Assembly: GCA_002492415.1 (NCBI GenBank)
Contig: DKYK01000038.1
Span: 77,773-141,772 of the forward strand
Source: Christensenella sp. UBA7102
Lineage (GTDB): Bacteria > Bacillota > Clostridia > Christensenellales > UBA1750
Direction: 5' to 3'
DNA length: 64,000 nt
Part shown: piece by piece, positions 8,482-17,204 of the stretch
Position numbering within the stretch: the first letter of the stretch is position 1
Layout: every line of letters starts with the position of its first letter
Program-made: the position numbers and the translations under genes
Notes under the pieces: generated by a model
The model's database searches: none
Seen by the model: only the letters and a program-made list of their open reading frames with translations
What the model was told of the DNA's origin: nothing

Positions 8482-9537
8482 TCACTGCGCACCGGCTGCG
8501 TGGACATCGTCCACTTCGCTGGCCCACCTGAGCACATCCGCCCACAGCGGATGGTCCTCGTCCAGCACCAGCGTGGCGTTTTCCTCCAGCATGTTCTCCA
8601 GCGCCTGCAGCGAGCGCCAGTAGGTGTAGAACTCCGCATCCTTGCCATAAGCCTCGGCGTAAATGCGCAGCGCTTCGGCGTCGCCCTCACCTTTGATGCG
8701 CTCGGCGTCGCGGATGGCGTCGGACTTGATCACGCGCGCCTCCTTGTCAGCCTCCGCCACCGCTTTCTGATAGGCCTCCTCGCCCTCGCTGCGCAGCTGC
8801 TGCGCCACCTTGGCGCGATTGGCGATCATGCGCTCGTAGGTGGACTGCATATTGTTCTCGGGCAGCAGCGTGCGGTTGATCTGAATATCCGCAAAGCGAA
8901 TACCGCTCTCGCGCACCGTGTCGTTGATCTGCGAAAGCGCCTGCGCCATCGTCTCGTTGAGCACGTCCTTATTGCTTACAAAGTCCTCTGCCGTCAGGTT
9001 GTTGATGTTCTGCACGATCACCGGGAAGACCAGATTGTCCAGATACTGCCGCGCCTTGGTCATATTCTGCTGTGTGATGGAGAACAGCGCCGGGTTGCTG
9101 ATCTGCCACTGGCCGTAGATGGTGACATAATACTGCTTTTTATCCTTGGTATTGACGGGCTCGGCGTTGGATGTAAAGGTGTTGAGCCTGCCGTCGTAGA
9201 TGTTCACCTGCGTCACGAAGGGCAGCTTGAAGCGCAAGCCCTTGTCCTTGACCACCCTGACATCCTGCAGCTTGGCGCCCGGCGCGTTCATCAGGTCGGG
9301 ATTCTCGTCCACAAACGTATTCGTGGGCGTCAGCACCACCTCGCGGATTACACCGAACTGCGAAACCACCGCCTGTTCGTTCTCACCGATGGTGTAGGTG
9401 CATGCGCCAAAGAGTATGCCCGCTGTGATCAGCACTGCAAGGAAGATGGTCACGCTCTTGGCCGTACGCATGGCGTTGCGCCGGTTCAGGTCCACCGGCG
9501 GCTTCTGATAGGTATTCGTAGCATGGTTCTGTTCCAT
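8482..9537 (-). CDS. hflC: SPFH-domain protease modulator HflC
   Basis: The 351-residue protein has one N-terminal membrane segment (about 26-48) followed by an SPFH/band-7 domain beginning GENEQAVVSQFG and an Ala/Glu-rich helical region ending with the conserved AEAYGKDAEFYTYWRSL stretch of HflC. In well-studied bacteria HflK and HflC form a large membrane cage around the FtsH protease and restrain its action. It lies 5 bases downstream of hflK. The order K then C is the standard one, which supports the assignment of both subunits. Confidence 0.9.
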   Translation of the reverse strand: MEQNHATNTYQKPPVDLNRRNAMRTAKSVTIFLAVLITAGILFGACTYTIGENEQAVVSQFGVIREVVLTPTNTFVDENPDLMNAPGAKLQDVRVVKDKGLRFKLPFVTQVNIYDGRLNTFTSNAEPVNTKDKKQYYVTIYGQWQISNPALFSITQQNMTKARQYLDNLVFPVIVQNINNLTAEDFVSNKDVLNETMAQALSQINDTVRESGIRFADIQINRTLLPENNMQSTYERMIANRAKVAQQLRSEGEEAYQKAVAEADKEARVIKSDAIRDAERIKGEGDAEALRIYAEAYGKDAEFYTYWRSLQALENMLEENATLVLDEDHPLWADVLRWASEVDDVHAAGAQ

Positions 9538-9542
9538 AATGT

Positions 9543-10481
9543 TTATTCCCCCTTTGCAGGCTCAATGGGCAGCAGCCGCAGCGTATCCCCGTCGCCGTCG
9601 ATGACGATCTTGTTTTCGGCCTTTTCCAGTATGCGTTCCATGGTCTCGATCATCAGGCGCTTGCGCGTGATGGACTGGGAGGAGACATATTCCTCATAGA
9701 CGGAATTGAAGTTGGCCACATCGCCCGTCGCCTGCGAAATTACCTCGGACTTGTAGGCCTCGGCCTCCTGCACCATCTGGTACGCCTCCGACCGCGCCGC
9801 CGGAATCACCTCGTTGGAATACTTCTCCGCTTCATCCAGCTTGCGGGTCTTTTCATTTTTCGCGTTGTTGACATCTTCATATGCGGCGTTGACCTCAGTG
9901 GGCACCGTGATGTTCTGGATGCGGATCTCCCGTACCGTCACACCGATGCCGTAGCTGTCCAGCATCCGCTGAAAATCCGGAATCACTTCCTGTTCGATGG
10001 TGGCCTTGTTCAGCAGCGCGTCGTCGAGCGCTTTGTTCTGTATATTGCGGCGCAGCGCCGTCTCAAAGGCCAGTTTCATCGTGGATTCGGGCTTGTCCAC
10101 CTCATACAGGTAACTCTGCGCGTCCTGCACCGAATACTGGCACACCGCCTCGACGCGCACCAGGTTGTCGTCGCCCGTGAGCATCAGCGCCTCGTCATTG
10201 ACGTCGGTGTAGCCGCTCGGATCATCAATGCTCACGCCCGTCTGTGTGCGGAAGCCCAGCTCCAGCGTGTGGATCTGCGAGGTGGAAACCTTGTCCACCG
10301 TCTGCACAAAGGGCACGCGCCAGTAGATGCCCGGCTCCTTCTTGTCGGTCATCTCCCGAAAAGTCAGCAAAATGGCCTCCTCGCCTTCGTTGACCCGGTA
10401 AAAGCCCGAAAGGCCGATCACCGCCGCCACCGCGACCAGAGCGCACAGCGCGATGGTCCGCCCCAGTTTTTTCTTCTTCAT
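9543..10481 (-). CDS. hflK: SPFH-domain protease modulator HflK
   Basis: The 312-residue protein has a membrane segment at about 9-27, then an SPFH domain (YRVNEGEEAILLTF onward) with the HflK-type LTGDDNLVRVEAVCQY segment and a C-terminal coiled helix. Unlike proteobacterial HflK it lacks the long glycine-rich cytoplasmic N-terminus and so is shorter than the usual 400 or so residues, as is common in Firmicutes. The start has GGAGG nearby. It heads the hflKC unit. Interaction with FtsH is known for the family and inferred here. Confidence 0.9.
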   Translation of the reverse strand: MKKKKLGRTIALCALVAVAAVIGLSGFYRVNEGEEAILLTFREMTDKKEPGIYWRVPFVQTVDKVSTSQIHTLELGFRTQTGVSIDDPSGYTDVNDEALMLTGDDNLVRVEAVCQYSVQDAQSYLYEVDKPESTMKLAFETALRRNIQNKALDDALLNKATIEQEVIPDFQRMLDSYGIGVTVREIRIQNITVPTEVNAAYEDVNNAKNEKTRKLDEAEKYSNEVIPAARSEAYQMVQEAEAYKSEVISQATGDVANFNSVYEEYVSSQSITRKRLMIETMERILEKAENKIVIDGDGDTLRLLPIEPAKGE

Positions 10482-10855
10482 ATCTCTTTTCCTCCTCTTA
10501 TCGGTTCATACCGTGTATCCAGTATAGCAAGGCCCGGATGACCAGGCAACCGATTTCGTCCCATTTCCGCTTCTTGATGTCCGAAATCCTCGCGCGCGCT
10601 GTTGAATTGGCCGCCGAGGTGTGTCCTGCGAAGCCATCTGCAGCGACGACGGCCAACCCCAACGTTCCCGCCGCTTGCAACTGGAACGCACGGGGCACGT
10701 CTTTTTCGCAGCAAGTAGGAAAAGCCGTGCCCCTACACCCCATCCGTCACACGCCGCTAAAGCGGCGCGCGCCACCTTCCCCTCCCAGGGGAAGGCTCCG
10801 AAGCCCATCCTGCCTCCACAAAACAAAAAGGGCCGATTTCCCGACCCTTTTGTCT
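10482..10855. repeat. Intergenic region with a palindromic repeat-like element
   Basis: This 374-base gap contains no credible gene. Bases about 10690-10820 hold two neat inverted repeats: CGCCGCT/AGCGGCG (10752-10758, 10761-10767) and CCTTCCCCT/AGGGGAAGG (10775-10783, 10787-10795), plus a GTGCCCC motif. From memory this arrangement resembles dispersed intergenic elements in gut Clostridia, but no second copy is in this window. An intrinsic terminator (10827-10836 with 10842-10851, one mismatch) for the GNAT gene at 10856 lies at the right end. Confidence 0.5.
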
Positions 10856-11275
10856 TTATTCTTCCTTGCCCAGGTAGTAAAACGCGGTCATCCCCATTTG
10901 CCCGACAGGGCAAAAGCCTAAGCTCTCGTAAAAGCCGTGCATCTCCGGCGTCTCATCCGTCATGAGCGCCTTCTGGCGCACGTCCGGAAAAGTGGAAATC
11001 GCCATCTCCATCATTCTGCGGCCAACGCCCGCACGCCGATGCGCATGCTCTACCAGAATATCCTGGATATAAAGAATCGTGCAGCCATCGCCCACTGCGC
11101 GCAGCAACCCGCACAGCTGCCCGTCCTCATAGGCGCATACCAAATACAGCGATCGCTCCAGCGCCTGCATCAGCTGCTCGGGCTTCTCGGTATATGCCAG
11201 CCAGCCCGCATCGTTGTACAAACGAAGCACCTGCTCAAGCTCCGGCACCTTTCCCTCGATGTATTCCAAACACAT
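10856..11275 (-). CDS. GNAT family N-acetyltransferase
   Basis: The 139-residue enzyme has the motif ILVEHAHRRAGVGRRMME, the pyrophosphate-binding loop of GNAT acetyltransferases, and the family's C-terminal MHGFYESLGF segment. The ATG at 11275 is chosen because it overlaps the stop of the upstream gene in a TGATG arrangement, which implies translational coupling; a longer in-frame start at 11335 would run deep into that gene. The substrate is unknown. Confidence 0.88.
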   Translation of the reverse strand: MCLEYIEGKVPELEQVLRLYNDAGWLAYTEKPEQLMQALERSLYLVCAYEDGQLCGLLRAVGDGCTILYIQDILVEHAHRRAGVGRRMMEMAISTFPDVRQKALMTDETPEMHGFYESLGFCPVGQMGMTAFYYLGKEE

Positions 11276-11787
11276 CACTCCTCTCCGCTCTTCGGCTCCG
11301 TTTCTTCGCATTCTTCCTTTACTGGATCCAGGCACGGCAGCGCCAGCTTTTCCAGCACGGCCCGCGCTTTGTCCGCCTCGTCTGCGGCCACGGGAATGCT
11401 CACCGTCTCGCCCGCTCTCCCGCCGCGCTTGGCATAAAAGCTATACGCAAAACGCAGCCGCTCCCCGTCGAACTCCGCGCCGTTTAGCTGCGCGCCGAAG
11501 GTGGAAAAGTCGTACAGCACGCCGTCGATCTTGAGCCCGTTTTCATACACCGCATCGCCGCATGCGAACTGCGCAATCACATTTTTCTGCATTCTGGCCG
11601 CGCTGCGCAGCCGCACTCCCGTCGCGCCCGCGATGAACACCGTCACGACCACCATCAGCCAGCCCAGCCAGGAAATGCCCGCCAGCCACGGCTGCACAAT
11701 CAGTGCGATGCCGATCAAAAGAAACAGCAGCCCCTTGAGCAGCTGCATGTGCAGGGGCGACAGTCTGTTCTTAGCTTTTTTCGCCAT
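11275..11787 (-). CDS. Small membrane protein of unknown function
   Basis: The 170-residue protein begins with a basic segment, then two membrane helices (about 17-34 and 38-58), followed by a soluble domain of about 100 residues with alternating strands and a Glu-rich tail. The shape (two helices plus a pleckstrin-like soluble part) resembles small bacterial PH-type membrane proteins, but this is only a fold guess. The ATG at 11787 is preferred to the GTG at 11793 because the GGGAGGTG site then has a 9-base gap. It is coupled to the downstream GNAT gene by a one-base overlap. Confidence 0.7.
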   Translation of the reverse strand: MAKKAKNRLSPLHMQLLKGLLFLLIGIALIVQPWLAGISWLGWLMVVVTVFIAGATGVRLRSAARMQKNVIAQFACGDAVYENGLKIDGVLYDFSTFGAQLNGAEFDGERLRFAYSFYAKRGGRAGETVSIPVAADEADKARAVLEKLALPCLDPVKEECEETEPKSGEE

Positions 11788-11828
11788 CGTCACGCACCTC
11801 CCTGCGCTCTTGCCTTCTTTTTACACAA

Positions 11829-11866
11829 AAGGCCCCCGACGGCACTCGCGCCGAAGGCCCCTTTGC
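11829..11866 (-). terminator. Imperfect terminator after the Gfo/Idh gene
   Basis: Outer stem AAAGG/CCTTT and inner stem CGGC/GCCG are separated by an internal loop just past the stop at 11876. A T-rich run follows on the minus strand. Confidence 0.5.
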
Positions 11867-11875
11867 CCATCCCGA

Positions 11876-12967
11876 TCAGTCAAAATAAACGGGCTTGCCA
11901 GTCTCTGCGGAGGTGTAGATGGCCTCCAGTATCTTGGTCACCACGATGGCCTGCTCGGGCTTGGTGATCAGCGGCGCGCTGTCATCCAGCACGTGGTTGA
12001 TCCACATGCGCGCCTCCACATCCGCCGCCTTCGCCGTTTTTCCGTCGAAGAAGGCCACGCCGCCCGCGCTCATGTCCGGCTCGGTCACAAACAGCTTGGA
12101 GTACTTTTCGCCGTTGATGCGCAGACCGCCGTTCTTGCCCATCATGTCCGCGCCGCCCTTGTCGCCGCAGAGGATGGTCTTGGCTTCGTTTACATCCAGC
12201 GAATTGAGCGCCCAACTGGCCTCCAAGTAAATGGTCGCTCCGTTCTTCATGCGCACAAAGCCAAACGCGGAGTCCTCCACGGTGAACTTCTCAGGATCCC
12301 AGGGTCCCCAGGCGTTGGCAGCGTTCTTGTGATCCGCCAGCTTGTGGTACTTGGTGCCCACCACCATCTCAGGCTCATAGTTGTCCATCATCCACAGCGT
12401 CAGGTCCAGCGCATGGGTGCCGATATCAATCAGCGGGCCGCCGCCCTGCTTCTCTGCGTCCAGAAACACGCCCCAGGTGGGCACGGCTCTGCGGCGGATG
12501 GCCTGCGCGCGCGCATAGTAGATCTCGCCCAGCTCGCCATCCTCACACGCCTGCTTGAGGTACATGCTGTCCGGACGGAAGCGGTTCTGGTAGCCGATGG
12601 TCAGCTTTTTGCCAGTTCGCTTAGCGGCGTCCACCATCTTCTGTGCCTCGGCGGTATTGATGGCCATGGGCTTTTCACACATCACGTGCTTGCCCGCCTC
12701 CAGTGCGTCCACCGTGATATAGCTGTGGTCGCGGTTGGGGGTCAGTACGTGCACAACCTCAATGCTCTCATCCTTGAGCAGCTCCTTATAATCGACGTAA
12801 ACCTTGGCATCCGGCGTGCCGTATTCAGCGGCCGCTTTGACCGCGCGCTCCTCCACGATGTCGCAAAACGCGACCATCTCCACCTCAGGGATCCCGCTCA
12901 GCGCGGGCATGTGCTTGTTGTTGGCAATGCCACCGCAGCCGATGATACCAATGCGAACCTTTCTCAT
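11876..12967 (-). CDS. Gfo/Idh/MocA family oxidoreductase
   Basis: The 363-residue dehydrogenase has the N-terminal dinucleotide-binding loop GIIGCGGIANNKH (about 7-19), the EKP motif (98-100) with the family lysine, and the C-terminal-domain signature GGGPLIDIGTHALDL containing the catalytic His. Members oxidise or reduce sugars, inositols or their derivatives with NAD(P). The gene stands alone, bounded by terminators on both sides, so no pathway context identifies its substrate. Confidence 0.9.
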   Translation of the reverse strand: MRKVRIGIIGCGGIANNKHMPALSGIPEVEMVAFCDIVEERAVKAAAEYGTPDAKVYVDYKELLKDESIEVVHVLTPNRDHSYITVDALEAGKHVMCEKPMAINTAEAQKMVDAAKRTGKKLTIGYQNRFRPDSMYLKQACEDGELGEIYYARAQAIRRRAVPTWGVFLDAEKQGGGPLIDIGTHALDLTLWMMDNYEPEMVVGTKYHKLADHKNAANAWGPWDPEKFTVEDSAFGFVRMKNGATIYLEASWALNSLDVNEAKTILCGDKGGADMMGKNGGLRINGEKYSKLFVTEPDMSAGGVAFFDGKTAKAADVEARMWINHVLDDSAPLITKPEQAIVVTKILEAIYTSAETGKPVYFD

Positions 12968-13072
12968 GTCAAAACATCCTCCTTTTCTTGGTGCGCTCTT
13001 TCACCCCCCCCATTCTACACCCAAACCCAGCCCATGGCAATACATCAGTTTTCGGCTGTGTGAATGCAAAAA

Positions 13073-13100
13073 GGGGCGCTCCTCACAGCAGGAGCGCCCC
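13073..13100. terminator. Hairpin terminator between the Gfo/Idh and SH3 genes
   Basis: A perfect 10-bp inverted repeat (13073-13082 with 13091-13100, core GGGGCGCTCC) is flanked by A and T runs. It lies beyond the stop of the minus-strand SH3 gene. Confidence 0.75.
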
Positions 13101-13197
13101 ACTTTTCTGCAGGCAGTTGGATTCACAGCTTGGTCTTTGGGGAAAACCACAATGCTATTTTTCGCATGCAGAAACTGTTTGACTGATGTTTTTTAGA

Positions 13198-14757
13198 TTA
13201 CTTGGTCAGGTACTTGGAGGCAACGTAGGTGCCGTTGCTCAGCTTGGCCCAGCCGCCGGAGATGGACTCCACCTGGACGGCGGCGTTGCGGGACAGGGTG
13301 CCCACCTTGGAGTAGGAGGTGCCCGCGCCGGAGCGCACGTTCAGGGTGCGGCAGGTGACGTACATGGTGGTGGCGCCAGAGCTGCTGCCATTCTCAGCGC
13401 GCAGATACTGCGCGGAGACGTAGTTGCCGTTGCTCAGCTTAGCCCAGCCGTTGGAGATGGAGGCGACCTCCACCGTGACGCCGTAGGACAGCGTGCCGGC
13501 CTTCGCATAGGAGGTGCCGGGGCCCTTGCGGACGTTCAGGGTGCTTGCGGTCACAACGTACTTGGTGGCGTTGTTGACCGGGGGCACGACGTCATCCGCC
13601 GTCTTGCCGGTGACGGTGATCTTCATGGAAGAAGTGTTGTAGGTCTTGCCGTTCTTGGTGGTGTAGGAAGCGGTGATGTAGGCCACGCCCTCACGGGTAC
13701 CGGTGACAACGGAACCGTTGACATCGATGACCTGCGCATCGGTGTTGGAGCCGGGCGTCAGGGTGGCGCTGACCGCGCGGCCAGTGGCCACGCCCATCAC
13801 GACGGGAGAGTACTTCTCACCGATGGCGATGGTCTTGGAGGTCTCGGCAAAGTAGATGCCCTTGGGATCGGTCTCCGTGATGCCGGTGCGGACCACCAGG
13901 TCGTACTTCTTGGTCTCGTAGTTCGCAGAAGCGGTCTCGAGCTTGAAGATAACGTCGCTGTCGGAGTTGCCGTTGAAGTAGTAAGGAGCGGCGGAGGCGT
14001 CGAGCTTCTGCTCCTTGTTGTCCTTCAGGCACAGAGCGCCCTTGTCAGAGGTGGGGTTGTAGGCCCAGGTGATCGCGGAGAAAGCCTTGCCGTTTTCATC
14101 GCCAAAGGTGATCTTCGCGATGGCGTCGGCCGCGGATTCGGTGTAGAAATCCAGGTAGATCTTGGAGCCCACGATGTAAGCGTCCACCTTGTTGTTGTAC
14201 TTGTCGTCCACCACGATGTTGGTGATGGTCGCGGTCTTGGTGTTCTTGGAGTCCGCGGTGTTGACCAGCTTGAGGGAAACCTTGGCGGTCTCGGTGATGG
14301 TCTTGCCGTTGGTGGTCTCGGTCACCTGCACCAGATAGGTGTCGGAGTAGCCGGCCTTGGTCAGCTCAACAGGGAACTTGACGGCCTTGTTGCCGTTGTC
14401 CCAGCCGACGGTGTAAGCGGCCAGGGGGTCCACGGACAGCGTCTTGCCGTCGATGGTGACCTTGGCGTCCGCCGTAAAGTCGGCGTCAAAGCCGGTCAGG
14501 GTCACGACCGCCATGCGGGCGTCGCCGCTGAACTTGCCGGTGACGTCGGCCTTCAGCTTTGTGTAGTCGTACTCGTAGGTGAGGGAATTGGTCTTGGATG
14601 TAGATGCCTTGCCGGGCACTTCTTCGCCGACACTGTTGATGGCGATGTCATAGGACTTGTCGCTGATGGTCTTGGACTCAGTGACCTCTGCAGACATCGC
14701 GGGGATCATGCACAGCACCATTACCAGCGCCAGCACGACCGCAAGAGTCTTCTTCAT
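13198..14757 (-). CDS. Secreted protein with Ig-like region and two C-terminal SH3b domains
   Basis: The 519-residue protein starts with a classical signal peptide (MKKTLAVV, hydrophobic core, cleavage after AMSA). The middle is Thr/Lys-rich and beta-like, with a bacterial Ig-type segment ending near KITVTG. The last 125 or so residues are two SH3_3 repeats, each with the LNVRxGxGTSYxKxGTLS core and a GWAKLSNGxYVxxxYL end. SH3b domains usually bind peptidoglycan or cross-bridges, so the protein is probably attached to the cell wall; no catalytic domain is seen. The start at 14757 follows AAAGGGG; the frame extends upstream without a site. Confidence 0.88.
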   Translation of the reverse strand: MKKTLAVVLALVMVLCMIPAMSAEVTESKTISDKSYDIAINSVGEEVPGKASTSKTNSLTYEYDYTKLKADVTGKFSGDARMAVVTLTGFDADFTADAKVTIDGKTLSVDPLAAYTVGWDNGNKAVKFPVELTKAGYSDTYLVQVTETTNGKTITETAKVSLKLVNTADSKNTKTATITNIVVDDKYNNKVDAYIVGSKIYLDFYTESAADAIAKITFGDENGKAFSAITWAYNPTSDKGALCLKDNKEQKLDASAAPYYFNGNSDSDVIFKLETASANYETKKYDLVVRTGITETDPKGIYFAETSKTIAIGEKYSPVVMGVATGRAVSATLTPGSNTDAQVIDVNGSVVTGTREGVAYITASYTTKNGKTYNTSSMKITVTGKTADDVVPPVNNATKYVVTASTLNVRKGPGTSYAKAGTLSYGVTVEVASISNGWAKLSNGNYVSAQYLRAENGSSSGATTMYVTCRTLNVRSGAGTSYSKVGTLSRNAAVQVESISGGWAKLSNGTYVASKYLTK

Positions 14758-15128
14758 GGTTTCAAACCCCTTTCCATTATTTTGAGCCACTCTTTAGCTC
14801 GAAAAAAGCATATCATACCAGAATCCATTTCGTAAAGAGTTTGAACCAAAAAGAAACAGTTTTGCAATAACTTTTGATATATTTACGCTTTTTCATTCAC
14901 TTTGTTTTCATTTTCCAATCAAAATTCCGTCACATTACGCATTTTTATCCATATATGGATTTTTTTGATGGAGTTGTAAACATAAGCTGAAATATTTTCT
15001 TCATCCATTCATCACCATTTATTCACGATTTTTCCATATATTCCTTTTCTCCCCAGCGCACAAAAAAAGCGCCTTCGCGGCTTGTTCTTCCGCGAAAGCG
15101 CCCTCTTTTCAGTAAGGCAATCTGCGCA
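14758..15128. promoter_or_regulatory. AT-rich intergenic region with SH3-gene promoter and a terminator
   Basis: This AT-rich gap contains no gene. On the minus strand an extended -10 (TGGTATGAT, hexamer at 14812-14817) lies about 55 bases upstream of the SH3 gene, with only a weak -35. Near the other end a hairpin (15069-15080 with 15090-15101, one G-U pair) followed by T residues terminates the CD1247-like gene. I see nothing else of note. Confidence 0.5.
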
Positions 15129-15587
15129 TTATTCGTCGTCGCTGGTGGGGAACAGCTCCTTGCCGCATTCGGGGCACAGGTGCTCCTCTTCCAGGTCAAA
15201 GGCCTCCTGGTCGTAGTAGACGCTGGTCTTGCAGTGCGGGCACTCGTACTCAATAAAGTCGATCCCCTCACCGTCGTCTTCTTCGTCGTCCTCGTACTCT
15301 TCGTCCTCGTCGCCATGATGGTGATGGCCGCAACCGCAGTCGCAGTCGTCCTCGTCATCTTCATCGGCAAAGAGGAATTCTTCCACATCGCCCAGATCGG
15401 AGTCCAGCTCGTCGATATACTGCTCGGCCTCATCCTGCCGCGCCTCGATGGCCTCCAGCTCCTCGGAGATCTCCTCCAGCGCCTCCAGCATGCGCAGGAT
15501 CAGCCGGTTCTGCAGGGTATCCTCCTTCAGGTCCATGCCCTCGGCCATGCCCTTTAAGTATGCAACCTTCTTGGAAACCTCGCTCAT
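15129..15587 (-). CDS. CD1247-like protein with zinc ribbon and acidic/His-rich linker
   Basis: The 152-residue protein begins SEVSKKVAYLKGMAEG, which matches the CD1247 N-terminal domain found across Clostridia. It continues with an acidic helix and a linker holding a DCDCGCGHHHH patch (81-91) among runs of Asp and Glu, and ends with a zinc ribbon of two CPxC knuckles (116-119, 138-141). No enzymatic motif is present. It lies immediately downstream of efp on the same strand. A role linked to translation or metal handling is only inferred from context and composition. Confidence 0.78.
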   Translation of the reverse strand: MSEVSKKVAYLKGMAEGMDLKEDTLQNRLILRMLEALEEISEELEAIEARQDEAEQYIDELDSDLGDVEEFLFADEDDEDDCDCGCGHHHHGDEDEEYEDDEEDDGEGIDFIEYECPHCKTSVYYDQEAFDLEEEHLCPECGKELFPTSDDE

Positions 15588-15641
15588 GTTTGCATTGCCT
15601 CCTTCCGCAGCGGCTCGCGCCGTGCTTTCAGTATGCCCGGA

Positions 15642-16199
15642 TTACGCGCGCTCCATGTACTCGCCGGTGCGGGTATCCACGCGAATCTTCTCGCCCTGGT
15701 TGATGAAGATCGGCACCGCGACCACGCAGCCGGTCTCCAGGGTGGCGGGCTTGGTGACGTTGGTTGCCGTGTCGCCGCGGACGCCGGGCTCGGTCTCCAC
15801 GACCTCCAGCACCACGAAGTTGGGGGCTTCTACGGAGAAGGGAGAGCCCTTGAAGAAGCGCACGGTGCAGTTGGTGTTCTCCTTGACATAGGGGATGGCA
15901 TCCTCCACCACGTCGTGGTTCATGGGGATCTGCTCAAACGTATCCACGTCCATGAAGTAGTAGAAGTCGCCGTCGGTGTACAGATAGGTCATTTCCTTGG
16001 TCTCGATGGTGGCACGGGTGCAGGAGTCCGTGGGGTTGAACGTGCGCTCAAGCACCTGACCGGTCATGACATTCTTCATCTTGGTGCGCACGAACGCAGC
16101 GCCCTTGCCGGGCTTGACGTGCTGGAAGTCAACGATGGTGAACACGTTGCCGTCGATCTCGATGGTCGTGCCCTTGCGGATATCGCCAGCCTTGATCAT
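15642..16199 (-). CDS. efp: Translation elongation factor P
   Basis: The 185-residue protein has the exact family length and three-domain layout: KOW-like N-domain ([24 protein letters not shown]), OB domain and C-terminal OB domain ([16 protein letters not shown]). The tip of the first domain carries Lys32 in PGKG, the residue that is modified in many bacteria. EF-P enters the ribosomal E site and relieves stalling at polyproline stretches. The ATG at 16199 follows GGAGG by eight bases; the longer frame is not needed. It is co-oriented with the CD1247-like gene. Confidence 0.97.
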   Translation of the reverse strand: MIKAGDIRKGTTIEIDGNVFTIVDFQHVKPGKGAAFVRTKMKNVMTGQVLERTFNPTDSCTRATIETKEMTYLYTDGDFYYFMDVDTFEQIPMNHDVVEDAIPYVKENTNCTVRFFKGSPFSVEAPNFVVLEVVETEPGVRGDTATNVTKPATLETGCVVAVPIFINQGEKIRVDTRTGEYMERA

Positions 16200-16334
16200 G
16201 AGTAAAACCTCCATTTGAGTAAGTAAAAGGTGTATTCAGCGGTCCGCCTGGCGGCGGATCCCGCAGCCATGACGCCATTATCTGAATTATTTTAGCATAT
16301 TCGCCGCACTTTGGCTAGTATGCGGCACAATGTA

Positions 16335-17204
16335 TTACACATTTTTCACGAAAGACAGGTATTTTTCCCGCATCTGCTTCGCGTCCTGCGCCTGCGTGCC
16401 CGCCGATTCGCAGATCACCACGGGACGCAGTCCCCTGCGCACAAGACAAGGTGCCAGATGCGCAAAATCCGGCCCGAATCCCTCCTCCGCAAAAGTACGG
16501 TGGCGCTTTTCACCGGCGCCGGTGTATTCGATGTGCGAAAAATGCACGTGAAAGTTCTCCATCCGCGCATGTCCCAGCGCCCTCTCGGCCTCCCCGAGCA
16601 GCGCGTCAAAGTCCGCTTCGCCGTTTATACATCCGCAGCCCGCCGCGTGCAGGTGCGCAAAGTCGATGCAGGGCGTCACCTGTTCGCCGTAGGGCGCGCA
16701 CAGCGCCAGCACCTCGGAAAGCGTGCCGTACTGGTTTCTCTTGCCCAGCGTCTCAGGGCAGAGCACGACATCCGGATAGGCGGAGAGCACCTCTTCCACA
16801 GCGCGGTGCATCAGCGCCTCAGCACGTTCCCGCGCCGCCGGCCGCGTGCTCTTCATCAGCGCGCCCGGATGGAAGATCACCCGCCTGCCGCCCATCCAAC
16901 GCACCGCCTGCGCCGCCTGCATCAAATAGCGCACCGTAGCCGCCTGTTTTTCCGGGTCCGGGTTGCACAGATTGGTGAAATACGGCGCATGGATAGAGAG
17001 CTCCACACCGTTCTCCGCAGCCGCCTCCCCGATGCGCCGCGCCGTGTCTTCCTTTAGCATGACGCCGCGCCCACAGGAGTATTCGTAGGCGTCCAAGCCC
17101 ATCTTCTTCAAATACTCCGGCGCCTGTACGGTGGATTTGTATCCTTTTTCATAGAAATCCTCGCAGTTCCCCGCGGGGCCGAAGCGCGCTATGCGATCTT
17201 CCAT
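16335..17204 (-). CDS. Endonuclease IV-like (AP endonuclease family 2) TIM-barrel protein
   Basis: The 289-residue protein has the metal-ligand pattern of the Nfo family in order: HAPYF, IFHPGA, CPETLGK, CIDFAHLHA, HVHFSHIEYT and ICESAG, giving the His, Glu and Asp ligands expected for a tri-zinc centre. Endonuclease IV cleaves DNA at abasic sites; this form belongs to the Gram-positive subgroup, so the exact substrate is less certain. The ATG at 17204 overlaps the 3' end of the yqeG-like gene by 16 bases, and the pair is likely one transcript. Confidence 0.85.
   Translation of the reverse strand: MEDRIARFGPAGNCEDFYEKGYKSTVQAPEYLKKMGLDAYEYSCGRGVMLKEDTARRIGEAAAENGVELSIHAPYFTNLCNPDPEKQAATVRYLMQAAQAVRWMGGRRVIFHPGALMKSTRPAARERAEALMHRAVEEVLSAYPDVVLCPETLGKRNQYGTLSEVLALCAPYGEQVTPCIDFAHLHAAGCGCINGEADFDALLGEAERALGHARMENFHVHFSHIEYTGAGEKRHRTFAEEGFGPDFAHLAPCLVRRGLRPVVICESAGTQAQDAKQMREKYLSFVKNV

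Noticed and set aside
16240..16275. A possible riboswitch or attenuator upstream of efp
   Set aside because: Only a short GC-rich stem (TCCGCC/GGCGGA) is visible, without the conserved core of any riboswitch class I know.
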